From: Gautieria morchelliformis
Lineage: Eukaryota > Basidiomycota > Agaricomycetes > Gomphales > Gomphaceae
Length of the DNA: 64,000 nucleotides
Assembly (NCBI GenBank): GCA_015179125.1
Contig: WHVA01000269.1
Location: forward strand, 62,001 to 126,000
Reading direction: 5' to 3'
Every line of letters begins with the position of its first letter. Position 1 is the first letter of the stretch. The notes below the pieces were generated by a model, which was given only the letters and a program-made list of their open reading frames with translations, did no database searches and was not told the origin of the DNA. Positions 34,001 to 45,440 of the stretch are shown here, piece after piece. The translations under genes were made by a program, and so were the position numbers.

Positions 34001-34571
34001 GCCGAAGGCTGACAGGTCATCCCAGTTCCTCACCATCCCACTCGCCACACCTGACCTGGCCACGCATCTTACTCAACTCTCAGAGAAGTACCCAGCAGAG
34101 CCCGTGGAGCGCGCGGCACTGCGTTTCTGCGAGGCTGTGGCCAAGTGGCGAGGAAAGCCAGAACTGGAGATGGTCCGTGCGCCTTTTCGTCTAGCCGTCT
34201 CTGTGCTTACCCTTCTTGCGTCTCCTCCTCAGCACAAAAGGCCGCCAGTTCGCCCCAGTACCAAGTCCGAGACATCCACCCCTCTACCTCTTTCCATCGA
34301 TGCCATCCTAGCCTCTACACCCACGCCCACCCCTCAACGCCCACCCATCGACAAGTACTTCCGAGTTCCACCGCGGTCATCTGGAAGGCTACTTCCACAG
34401 CCCCTCCCACAGCCCCCTAGAGTCCTCAAAAGGCAACGTTCTGTGGATGAGCTAGAGCGGGAAACGAAAAAGGAGAAAATCGAGGTCCCAGAAGATGACC
34501 TCGACCAGGTGGAGGATGAGGAGGCAATGCAAGGAGATGGAACTGAGTGGGTGGGCCCGTATGGCGTGTAA
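31081..34571 (+). CDS. Conserved-looking Pro/Ser-rich basidiomycete protein, function unknown
   Basis: Assembled from ATG 31081: exon 31081-31129, a second to 31249, 31432 to about 32813, about 32869-33969, then from about 34031 and from about 34234 to TAA 34569-34571. The join at 31249/31432 gives a smooth STSSDPKSPT. Order of features: basic/serine-rich start (RHRARPSFAIGYSQPSP), a motif block PSKHFVVPAHPQSHHLHTLPP/EKTTRTLILDH with TRLAQGRYELGMN, an acidic stretch, YGSHFKQVHRKRKQ with a basic cluster, long proline-rich low-complexity tracts, a Cys motif CPRHLRERCKIC, a helical block GSVLADLIPRFLRLSALVAMELG, and a basic KRQRS...KKEKIE tail. This suggests a nuclear regulatory protein, but I do not recognise the family and assign no function. 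The first acceptor is a cagtag (NAGNAG) pair. Confidence 0.65.
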
Positions 34572-35041
34572 TCAAACCTGACATTTGCTGTGCTTTCTTA
34601 TCGTACTCGCATATTATTATCGTTTGCTGCACGCCAGTCCCATCGCCTCGACTATCATTGACTAGCACCGCCTGGAGCTATAATAGTGTCCGCGGAATGA
34701 AATCATCATCGCCTCAAGAAAATTCGACGCTACTCGCAAGTTAAACGCACATGATAAGAATTATTAAGTTATATCGTTATTTCTTCTCGATATCGTCATA
34801 GGTGGTAAATAATAGGCTACAGCCTGTACACGAAAACGCGCTACAGTAATATAAGCAGTCCATCGAATGCACAATATACCTTTATAACGATCGGTATCCG
34901 GGTCACGCAAACAAGAATAAAACGAATGGAACCTGTCCAGGGAGAGCAATTGACGGTTGATGCGATAGACACAAGAGCGATATTCAAAACACGAGAGCTG
35001 AACGGAGGACGACGGAGTGCGTGCGGGCGTCGAGCTGCAGG
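34572..35041. other. Convergent intergenic region
   Basis: 470 bp, AT-richer than the flanks, between the 3' ends of the 31081 gene (+) and CRZ1 (-). No feature seen. Confidence 0.5.
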
Positions 35042-37713
35042 CTACATTATGAGGCCCTGTTCGGCGGAGCCACCGAGGTCGCCGTTAGGATTAGTGTGTC
35101 CGATGTTGTTCAGTGCCGGGTGGTCGTCCATTTGCAACGGCTGCTCGTGCTGAGCGCAATCTGCCCCACCTTCGGAACGAACTGTGAGCACGCGACGTCA
35201 AACCCAAAGCATACACGGGGGACTGTGTCACTTACGGTGGCGGTTCAGTGCATCCATGCGTGCGAAGGTTTTCTTACATCCCGCACAGGTATATGGCCTG
35301 ATGTTGAGATGTAGTGCTTCGTGTCGTTTGCAGTCGTGCTGCCGAGCGAAGCCCTTTTCACATCCAGGCCATTTGCATTTGAATGGCCTCTCTTCGTTGT
35401 GCGAGCGCAGGTGGCCTAGAGGCAGGCTCAGCACGGCGACTTCTAACAAAGCAATGGACGAAGGAACTCACCTTTGAGATTGAAGCTACGAGTGAATGTA
35501 CTTCCACAACCAGGCACGGGACATACGAACCCAGGCTCGTTTTTGCGACGCGCCGAACTGGCATCATGTGTCGCCTTGGTCGTCACCAGCTTCCTTGGGG
35601 GGTTTGTCGTGTTCAGCTGGGTCGCATCAGGGCCCGCTCCCGCAGCACCGTACGTGTCGAACACGTTCATGCCACCTACGTCTGGTAGCCCATGAGACAC
35701 ACGGGCAGGGCTAGCATTCGGGCTAGGATAAGGGCTCGATCGGACGCTTGTGTAACCGTGTGAGCCGAGGCTAGAGTGCCTGTCATGTCCACGCCTATGC
35801 TTTCCGACCGCAGAAACATTCAACAAACCCAAGCTCGAGCTCGCAGGTGGGGCAAGGAGATTGGAGCCACCACGGTAGTTCGATAATAAGTCCAAGTGCT
35901 GCGATGGAGGAACGTGAAGATCCTCCGACTTGACATTGCGTCGATGTGTTGGCACGTGTTCGGACTTGACACGGCGGACGGTCACGGCGCCAGGCGAGAG
36001 GAAGTCGTCGCCACCAGGGAAGTTCTGGCTGAATACTCCCGCAGCGGCGGTGCGCGGATGTAAAAGAGGATTATGGTACGGGTGGGGAGCGAACTGATTG
36101 AGATATCCCTCCCGGCCCGAGCCAGCCGAGTCGGGGGGCGCAAGTACATCATTTGGATCGACGGTCTCCTGACCTCGTGTTTGACCCATACCGGTAAGGC
36201 TCAGGCCACCCATCTCATGTCCTGCATAATCACCGAGTGTCATCTCCTGCCAAGGGGGCCGTCCACCTCGCTCGCTCGACGATCGTGGACGTGAGACACC
36301 AGGGTCGGTATCAGGAAGGAGAAACTCGCGTTCGTGGGGTCGGGGGCTGGGACTCATGTCGAGATGCTGCGTCCCTGGATGAGGACTGTTATGCAAAGAC
36401 GACGTGCCGGAGGAGAGTGCGGGCGATCGGTGTGAAAACGCAACGCCAGTCGACGTCTGTGGCGGAACACGGCCAAAGTCGATACGACCAGACAATTCCA
36501 TCTGGGGGCGTTGATTGAAAGCGGGTGAAGAGGCGTGCGATGAAGAGTCACTTCTCGAATGCGAGTGAAATGGGTTAGAGTCACTACGAGCGTGATACTG
36601 GGGCGTGGGTGGGTGTGAACCTGTGCCAGATGCGGAAGAGGGTGTCTGACCCCACGAACGCTGCTCGTTGGGACTGGGATCCGAGTCGGCATGCGATAGG
36701 GATGGTGCTCCAGAAAATCGTTGCTCTGTATGTAGAGTTAGTCAAGTGCAAGACAGCTCACACAACGTACGCACCCTGCGGCTGCTGCATATCAACACTC
36801 TGGTCCATCATTTGCTGGTAAGGAGCATCTCGACCTTGAGCCTCGGTACCCTGGGCCTCGACGTCCACGCCACCGACGGGGGTGCTAGGAACAATGTGTA
36901 TGCTGACGCCCGGCGCGCTGAGACCGGGACGAGCAGTACTCAGGGAGGGTGAACCCAACGTGTGCGGGTTCTGGGGAGGAGCAAGGCCGTTGTCTTCTCC
37001 TGGGATGACGAGGGCAGGTGGGGAGTGAGGCTTCACGTTGGGACTCGAAGGGGGTGTGTAGCGATAGAGAAGCTGGGATGACTTGGTGAATCGAAGGAAA
37101 GGGCAGCATTAAATGTGCGAGCGATCTCTGCGGGTGGCGAAGTAGACGGATGGGGATGGTGGAGGGACGACGTGGACGAAGCACGGGAGCGAGTGTTTGA
37201 GGTATTGTTGAGTTCTATATCGGAACCGGGTGAGGAGACCGATGCGCCAGACAATGCGGGAGAATGTTCCTGGTGGGACGTAAAGGACTGGACGGCAGGT
37301 GTGAAGGAGAGCTGCGGTCCGCTAAACGGGCCCGATGGAATGTCTTCCATATCGCCAACGATATCGCCATCGTAATTTGAAGGGTTGTAATCTTCGTCAC
37401 GCTGCCGGCGCGAAGAAGTGGCATCGTCCATTAAGAAATCTGTATCCTCATACAAGTTCATCGGGTCTGACTTTTCTCTCCCACCCCAAGATACTGAGTG
37501 AGATCCCCAGGAGTTGAACGAGCCGTTGTACGAGGGGGTGTAGGGATTGCTGTTATGAGCGTCGATGTCGGAAGTGGGGAACTTCCAGTTTGTGTCGTAC
37601 TCGTTCCAAGGGCTTGCAGGAAACCTGTCCGCGTTCTGGATGTTGATGGCTGGGCTGGTGGGGTGCTCAGGATTACTGAGGGGTGAGTGGAGGTCCAAGT
37701 GAGGAGGGGCCAT
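35042..37713 (-). CDS. CRZ1: Crz1-like C2H2 transcription factor, carrying a 1-nt frameshift
   Basis: Calcineurin-responsive zinc-finger factors move to the nucleus on calcium/stress signalling. Start ATG at 37711-37713 (MAPPHLDLHSPLSNP). A long Ser/Pro/Asn-rich regulatory region follows, then basic residues and C2H2 fingers: FVCPVPGCGSTFTRSFNLKGHLRSH, FKCKWPGCEKGFARQHDCKRHEALH, and a third YTCAGCKKTFARMDALNRHLRSEGG completed across a small intron. Stop TAG at 35042-35044. Introns also lie near 36726-36771 and 35405-35472. Odd point: between TFNAALSFDSPSHPS and PPSSPNVKPHSPP the frame changes at a run of five G (37050-37054, + strand). There is no usable intron there, and one more C in the coding strand would restore the frame. 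Either a sequencing slip or a real disabling mutation. Family call is strong from the fingers; calcineurin control is inferred. Confidence 0.85.
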
Positions 37714-40700
37714 GAGTAGACGAAGGAGTTATAATTATTATGTAGGAGTTTGCGTACGGCTGGATATTGCGAGGCAGAGCCTACGGGCTGTGCGAGACGT
37801 GAAAAAAGAGAGGGGCTGTGTGAGGTTCTGGCAAGATTTATACGCAAACCCAAAACGCGCGTCGGCGCTTGCGAACCCGAATAGCGGTCGCTTACGTACC
37901 GGCACCAGCAACTTGGACTGAACACGCTCCCAAGGCATGTCTATCTTGTTCGCCGCTCTTCCGTCATCAACAAGTCCATATAGCAGATTCTCAATTTCTA
38001 CATTTTGAGCAGAAACGGACAAACCGCTGTGATCCGAGGGACAGCCTCGCGTCCCGTTTGCACCTCAGTGTACACGCCGTTGAGAAGCCTCGAGTGTATG
38101 AGCCAGTCAAGGTCCAACTGGAAGGCCATGGTGATGACTCGTGCAATCAGATCGTGATCGCGATGTGAAGCAAATTCAAAAAAAGGACGAACTCCACGCA
38201 CTCCCCGGGGTCCCGACGCACCAATACATCTAAAAGCTCCTTCAATTAATACTTATCGGGACACTAAACCATTTCCTAACCTTAACACCGAGCGGATTAC
38301 GACCCAGTAGCTGCGTGTTACAACGTGGGGCCGTTGTAGTTGTTGGCACCCAGGTATGAGCGCGTCGCTATGCATGTCGCTCCTACTCGGCAGCGACTCG
38401 CCTTGTTCTTCGGAGCTGAGGCTGTTCCTTATTCTTTCGGACCGGAGGCAAGGCTGTTCCCCACGCCAGCTCGGAGTTGTCCCGCTGGCAGCAAACGAGA
38501 GCGCAAGGAATGATGGTAAGATTGCCGCGGGCAGCGATGATTGTGGCGCCAATTCGCAGCTGAGAATCGGCCGCAATTCGCGTGTTCAATGAAGGTTCTT
38601 ATATGGGTCGCTTGCCTTGTACTTACTTATGTATACCAGATGGGAGTTTGTGTCGATAAAAAGCACTCCCCTCGGACAAAATAAAAGTTACTCCTCTTGC
38701 TGGGCGCGCAGCCATTTGATCTCTCATACCGGCAGAACCCTCCGGAAACATACGCGCCCTAGTGATCATCCAGGAACATTCTTTGTCGAAGATCACGACA
38801 CAACGACACGACACGACAGACGCGCTCGACGGTGGAACGAAGTACCAAGTCAGGTGATTTCCTGTTGCGGTTGGTTGGCCGAAGACCCTGGATTCAGAAT
38901 CATTGTTTGAAAGGAGCTGACACACCCGCGGCATACGCCTTCAAGCGAGCATCAGTACGGGACATACGGCATGGCGAGGACCGAGACGTCGTACTAGGAG
39001 ACACCATGGCCCGAGGAAATAGACCACATTGCACAACGCCCGGACCAAGACACGGAAGCAGGCGGGCAGAAACGGAAGCAGAAACCAGCGACGCCATACC
39101 AAAGCAAGCAAGCATGATCCACCGGGTAATTGTGGACGCTGTGCTTCGTTTTACCAGAGAATTAGACTGAAATCAATGCTACCAGCAACTTTATTTAGGG
39201 ACAAAGCGAAGATCGGCCTAGCCTTAAGAACTGGAGGTCGACTGCACGATGCTGTGGACGGATGGTACTTTGGCACGGGCTTCCTGGGTTCTCCGAAGTG
39301 TACTGATTCCTGGATTGAGTATACCTGGCAGCTTCGGGCCTGTGTTTCATGAATAAATCTCTTCTGTATGCTGTACCGTGAATGAGGCACGGTAAGGACA
39401 CGTGGATCAAGCATTGCATGAGGTAGCTGGCATCCTCGCAATTTGGGGCAGTAGAATGTGCTGTGCATGTTGCGTGGCTGTGAAAACCGCACACATGGCT
39501 TAACCTTCTGTATACTATTGGGCGCATATATGCGGGGAAAGGTCCCGGAAGGCAAGATGTACACGAGACAGAAAACACGACGGCGCAAGCGTGCACGGCC
39601 ACCTTCCGAGGCTATGCATCTTCCAGAATGCCGTAACGCCCTGTCTTCCGTCCCCTGCGTGCTGATCAGGGATGCGTATAATGTGCGTGAGTACTGACCA
39701 CGACTATATTGCGTCCCTGTCTGTCGTCCCAACCCGCTCATACCCCGTACGTTATTTCAGTGATCCACCTGCATACAAGAGATTGTGAATGGCTTTGCGT
39801 TACTTGAAGTCCATCAAACTTCTGAGTTTTGTGCGGTACGTCCATAAGGGGGTAGATGGTACAGAAAGTGCGAAGGAAAGGCAAGAACTCGAAAACCTGG
39901 GTAGCTGGGGTCAGAAAGCCAAACCGTGACGCAGCGCGATTAGGTAAGGGTGCACAAACTTCGTCGTCCACAAGGCCTCACTTCCAAGCCAGACATTTGT
40001 GTTCCCGTCATCAGCTTGAAGCTGACAGTCCCTTCCACGTCGTCAATGATGAATTGAATCGCGATCAAGTATGATTGTTATGTTAGTTTGATGATCATGA
40101 TGTTGGAAAATATCAGTGACTTATGTTCTTGTCCCGCTTGGCGTTAGAACTTGATTAATGATTGTGAGTCTCATCTTTTTACGCGCAAAGCATGCGGGTT
40201 GCGCCATGACAAAGAAAGTCCAATATTTCGTGTCGGATCCTACATGTAGGCACTCGTCGGGCACATCACTGGCAGGGAAACCAGGCTGATTGAGGAGACG
40301 CCCCCCACGACGATCCCGATTGCCGCATTAGAGTTATGCCGTTTTACGAGTCATCGCGACCCGAGCGGACGCTAGAGACCACCTCACCCCTAATTATAAC
40401 GCGCGCCGAAGATTTTGTTGACCACTCCAGTCGGAATTTGTCATATTGGAGGTAAGCATTGACCTTTCCAGTCACGCGAACAAAGACCGTGGAGACAGTT
40501 CAGCGATCCAGAGTGATTTCCCTCTCCGCATCTTGATGATCGAAGACGTTTCAACCGTTGCTGCCACGTGCTCACAACCAGTGCAAATAAGTACAACCCC
40601 CGTGTACCTGTCGACTTGCGAGGAGCCCTTGTTTTATTCGCTCAGATTTCATCTCATCAACGGGACCCAGGGAATAAGCTTAAAACCTCTCCTGCAAACA

Positions 40701-43432
40701 GCCTCCTGCTTCTTAATGGACCAAGGGTCCATGGCGCTTCTTAGCGAGATCCACCAAAATCTGTGTTCCAGTATTTCGGGTTCTTGGCCGCATCTATCAC
40801 ACGGTTGCTGGTATTACTTCTCTTTTCGAGGCAGCCTGGCGTGCAGCGGGGCCCTATTGAAAGCAACGGACACTAGCTGACCTCGGAACCAATCGCCGTC
40901 TGATTTCCCACAACAGCTCCCGTAGTCCGTCGAGTCAAGACTATATTTACAATAGCCCTAATCCTCAAAGCTTGGCTCCCAAAGAAGCTTTCTCGAAACC
41001 AAATGGAGGTAAATCAGGCTTGATCTCAAATGACCAGTTTCGGCCCATGCAGTGTCCTGGAATGGTGAACAATTCTGCTGCGAAGATCCAAATATTAAGG
41101 CCTCCTTATCGAGCCTTCCTCTCAACGGGAATGGAGACGTCGGCAGTGAAGATCCTGACAAGCCATCCATCCCGGCAAGACCCTTGATCGAAACACAAGG
41201 ATACGCCCAGTGTCATGTTGAAACAACTGTCAAAGGCTAAATTCGATTTCTCCGCTGCTCCACAACTGGCCAGCTGGGGTATGTCATCTTTCGAACATCG
41301 GTGGTTCAGTGGAAGTGTGGAACATTCTCATCACCAGTGCATGTCAGAAATATCCACACCGCCCTATGGCTAATTGTGTGCATCACGTTACTCGAGAATG
41401 CTGTGCAGACCAGTGCTATTTCTCAGTCTTTTGGCACTTGCCTCACAACTAATAGCTTCGGGCACGCCTTCAGAGAGCCAAAGTGCGTTTTATTCCAAAC
41501 TTACGATGGGAGGGCACCTACAGCAAGCGTCCCGATATGATGCTCGTCACCTGTGTCTTCTTCGATTCTTAAAGCCATCGGTGCCGTTAATGTGATAGAA
41601 CAAAGAGAGCCCATTTCTCGAAAACACCAGTGAGCCCCGGTTGCAAACTTTGTTACCCTACCTACCCTTGCGCTAATGATGGGGTTAGGAAGCAATTTAT
41701 GCCATCGAGAGACAGGTAGATTCTGGCCGCTGCGTACTAGGCGAGACGTAGCTGCGTTGACGAATTTCATCTTTCTGCAATATTTTGGCCGTTGGTATGT
41801 ACACAGCCAACGAGCCAACAGCCTTAGACTGCCGAAGCTCGTTTTCGTATGCAGTTTCCAATTCTGCCTACTTTACTTGAACAGCCTTAATGAATTGCCA
41901 CGGGGAGACGTGAACCATGTCTACGAACCATAGAAGAAAGAAGCCCGCTTCTTCCGGGAAGAACTGGTACGTCTTCATGTGGGCCACTCTGTTGCCTGTC
42001 CGCAGTATAATATCGTGTTGCTTTGACATTGTCTTTGGACCTGAGCACGTTGTCGCCGTTCCTTGCCGTATTTCATTCCAATCTGGCTCTAGAACTTGGC
42101 GTTTAAAGACAGGTATGCCGCTCTCCAATGTGGTGTTACGGTGACATGTTACAAGGATCATGGAAGGGTCCCATTATGGGCGTACATACTCACCGAGGTG
42201 TAGGTATCATGCAGGCTATCAGCCGCAGCCATCGTCCTGGTCAGTTCTTTCCATATAACTGCGGTTCCGGCACGATCACTGATTTTGAGACTCGGGGTCA
42301 CAGTGGGTTCACCATTTATTCAATGCCAGGTACAAGGTGGCTGAGGCGGTACTGCGCTTCCTCTTTCAGAGACGGTGAAGCGCTGACCGGGACCCCCGCA
42401 CTGCGCAAATCCCCGACAAGCGAGTATGGGAAGAGAATCTTACGCCACCGAGTTCATCTCGCGCATGTCGGTACTCAAGAACAAGCTGCTCCGTCGCTGC
42501 CTTCAAGGATACTTCTGACAGCCGGTAAGTACCCAGTTCCGAGGGTCTGGTCTCTCCCCCACTGGGGTGGACTCGGACTTTTCGACAGGTCCCTATATAA
42601 ACGTCGGACGTGTAGAACTCGAAAAAATCGACGAATCTGTTCCTCCAAATATCGGCCTGCGTTGTCTGATCCAGCAGCAACCGGTGATCGGCTGATGTCG
42701 ACGGGCGTCGACGACACGTTTGCATGCGACGGAGGTTCGAGGTGAGGATCGTTAAAATTGTGTGGCGCACGTTTGCGGAGAGAGCTCTACACTCCAGTTC
42801 GTGTGAAAGGGGCTCGGTCTGGCACTGGCAGCTGCCCCTAATGTGATAGGGTAATTTCCGGGATTGCCAGTGGGAGGCCTATTATGCTGCGACCAGCTCA
42901 GCAAGTACTTCTCCAGTCTTGGTGAGGTGGTGTTCAATCTGGCGAAGGGATGCATCTGCTGGATTTCATACTGTACCGCGTCTTGAGATGTCCTGTTATA
43001 TATTTCTTGAAGATGGCGGAGCTTCATTCACATTGATTGTTCTTCTCACATGTGTTAAGGACTGCCGATCTAGGGTCGGTGCGTCGGCTTGGCTAGTACC
43101 CGAACCAATCTAAAGCTGGACGAGTAACGGCAAGACGTATTCTCATCGCTTATCCTATGGTATCTAGCTTGAAAAAAGCAAGCAAGACCACCAACTGGTA
43201 GTACCGCTCTCTGCGAGCTAGAAATTTGACTTTCGGCGTTACCAAGGACGGCACTTGTTTTCGTCCGATGTGGGTGTGGGGCTACGAGAAGAGTGTAAAC
43301 GTGCGTCGGCAGGGCCGAGATCTACCTGGTCTATACCTGGTGGGGATCAATTCCCGTGACCTCGTATAGCTTAAAACCTAGAACTTTATTGATGGCCTCC
43401 TCGTCGTTTCACATTCCCCCCATAACTGCGTC
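37714..43432. other. 5.7-kb region without a supported gene
   Basis: Contains the CRZ1 upstream region and sequence with only short overlapping ORFs on both strands (the longest are near 39151-39741 minus and 42128-42745 plus). None has family motifs or a believable exon chain. A weakly hydrophobic exon-like stretch sits at 41917-42300 (+), but no protein could be assembled. No transposon ends or tandem arrays were recognised. Confidence 0.35.
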
Positions 43433-45440
43433 ATGCCTGGCCTGTCGAAAGTATCCCTCATTTTCGCGTATGTCGGCTCCTTCTCCTACCTCTAGCATCC
43501 TCTTATCCCTGCGCATCTAGGTGTGGAACTGCCCTGTTCTCCGATGGCTACGCTAACAACGTTATCGGCACCGTGGTCACCCTGCTCAAACGAAAGTATG
43601 GCACGAATGTCATCACCAAGAACCAGAGCACCGTTCTCTCGTCCCTCACATTCGCAGGCACTGTCGTGGGCATGCTCACCTTCGGCTATCTCAGCGACAG
43701 AGTCGGCCGGAAGTTCGGAATGGTGTGTACTTCCACTCCCTCGTGCGGCCCACACTCATTCGCCGCAAGATGGCGGCCACTGGCATAGTAGCTGTGTTTT
43801 CGCTGCTTTCAGCCTGCTCAAAAGGAGCAAATGGCTCGTTATCTGGCATGGTGTCTGCTCTTGAGGCCTTTCGTTTTCTGCTTGGAATCGGCATTGGTGC
43901 AGAATACCCATGTGGTAGTGTCGCGGCCAGCGAGCAAAGCGAAGAAGAAGGCATCGACAAACGGGCACAACATCGTTGGTTCGCATTAGCAACTAGTGAG
44001 TTCTACCCCTTGTCTGTGGATCTATATGCTGACACCTTCAGACACGATGATCGACTTTGGTTTTGTCATTGGCGCATTTGTGCCCCTCGTCCTCTGGTGG
44101 ATGTACGTCCTCAACCAGCCCTCGTCTCTTCAGTAGGCTGATCTTGCCACAGCTTTGGCGACAAGCATCTGAACGCTGTTTGGCGTGGTTCTCTGGGGCT
44201 CGGTGTCATCCCCGCCCTTGCCGTGTTCATTTGGCGACTCAAAATGGAGGTCGGTACATTGTTTCACGGAACTACAACTCGTTGACCTGTGTCCAGGAAC
44301 CGACCCGGTTCAAAAAAGACTCGATGAAGGAAACCACTGTGCCGTATCTTCTCATCCTCAGGCGATACTGGGTCCGCCTTGCCGCCGTTTCCATCGCTTG
44401 GTACGTCTTAGGGCTAGAGATCGTTCGTCTGCTCACCGTCCGATCAGGTTTATATACGACTTCATCTCGTATCCTTTCGGCTTGTACACGACCACCGTCC
44501 TGGGCAATATTGTCCCCGCTGACGCTTCATTTGGCGTCTCGCTTGGCTGGAGTGTTGTAATCAAGCACGTCCCTGTCCATGATTCGAAGCCGCCGTAGGC
44601 TGACCGATCCTACAGCTTGTTCTATATCCCCGGCACAGTCGTTGGCGCGTTCGTCGTCGATTATCTTGGCCCCAAATATACCATGATAATGGGGCTGCTT
44701 CTCCAATCTCTGTTTGGGTTTATCATGTCAGGCCTTTACACGACCATCAAACGTAATGTCGCAGGCTTCGCAATAATATACGGTATTTTCTTGACCTTCG
44801 GCGAGTTTGGGGTACGTGGGTCAACCATCATTTGTGGTATACGATGCTTAACGTGTGGCGTCTTCCAGCCTGGTAACTGTCTTGGACTTATTGCCGCCAA
44901 GAGCGGTCCCACTGCCGTCCGTGGCCAATTTTATGGCTTCGCTGCTGCTACTGGAAAGATTGGAGCGTTCGTCGGTACATGGGGTACGTTACCACGCCCA
45001 TATTCTGCTTCTCCATACTTATCCTATGATTGCTTCGTATAGCGTTCCCCCCTATGGTCGATGGTCAGTCTAACGACTGATTCTGCAGCATCATTCTGAC
45101 TGGTAGTCGGTTTAAGCGTTTGGCGGTGCAACTTCGGACAGGGGAAACTCTGGCCCTTTCTTCGTTGGGAGCGGGCTAGCGATCTTAAGCGCGCTCGTCA
45201 CGTTTTTGTTCATCCGCCCGCTCACCGCTGATGGCATGGCCCGGGAGGACGCCGATGTATTTACAGCTCCCTCTCACTCGTTTCACTGCCATACTGACTG
45301 AGCGATGCCAGTTCCGCGAATACCTAATGGCGCACGGATACGATGTCTCCAAGATGGGTGTCAAGGATGACTCATCATCCTCATACGCCTCGAGTATAGG
45401 CGACGCGAAAGACGGCGCCGTCCAAGAGAAGGCCGTTTAA
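43433..45440 (+). CDS. GIT1: Git1-like MFS permease (glycerophosphodiester/phosphate family)
   Basis: Twelve-helix major-facilitator protein of the Git1/phosphate-symporter group, expected in the plasma membrane and to import glycerophosphoinositol or related phosphate compounds. ATG 43433 gives a short N-terminus directly before TM1 (ACGTALFSDGYANNVIG). Then the MFS signature GYLSDRVGRKFGM, RFLLGIGIGAEYPCGSVAASEQSEEEG, FGFVIGAFVPLVLWW, EPTRFKKDSMKETTVPYLLI, FIYDFISYPFGLYTTTV, LFYIPGTVVGAFVVDYLGPKYT, FGEFGPGNCLGLIAAKS, RGQFYGFAAATGKIGAFVG and the C-terminal FREYLMAHGYDVSKMG. About ten introns. One (44565-44615) must use a GC donor to keep VVINLFY in frame. TAA 45438-45440. Substrate is inferred from the family; an upstream 5' exon remains possible. 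Confidence 0.85.

Noticed and set aside
37738..38022. 94-codon minus ORF just upstream of CRZ1
   Set aside because: Most likely in the CRZ1 5' leader; no sign of separate coding function.
39151..39741. 196-codon minus-strand ORF
   Set aside because: Irregular composition, no family motif, no splice context, and another ORF of similar quality overlaps it in a second frame.
40446..40880. 144-codon plus-strand ORF
   Set aside because: No recognisable domain, no promoter or homologous block; treated as chance.
42128..42745. 205-codon plus-strand ORF with some hydrophobic stretches nearby
   Set aside because: Tried to build a membrane-protein exon chain across 41640-42750; frames and splice sites did not agree and no family was recognised.
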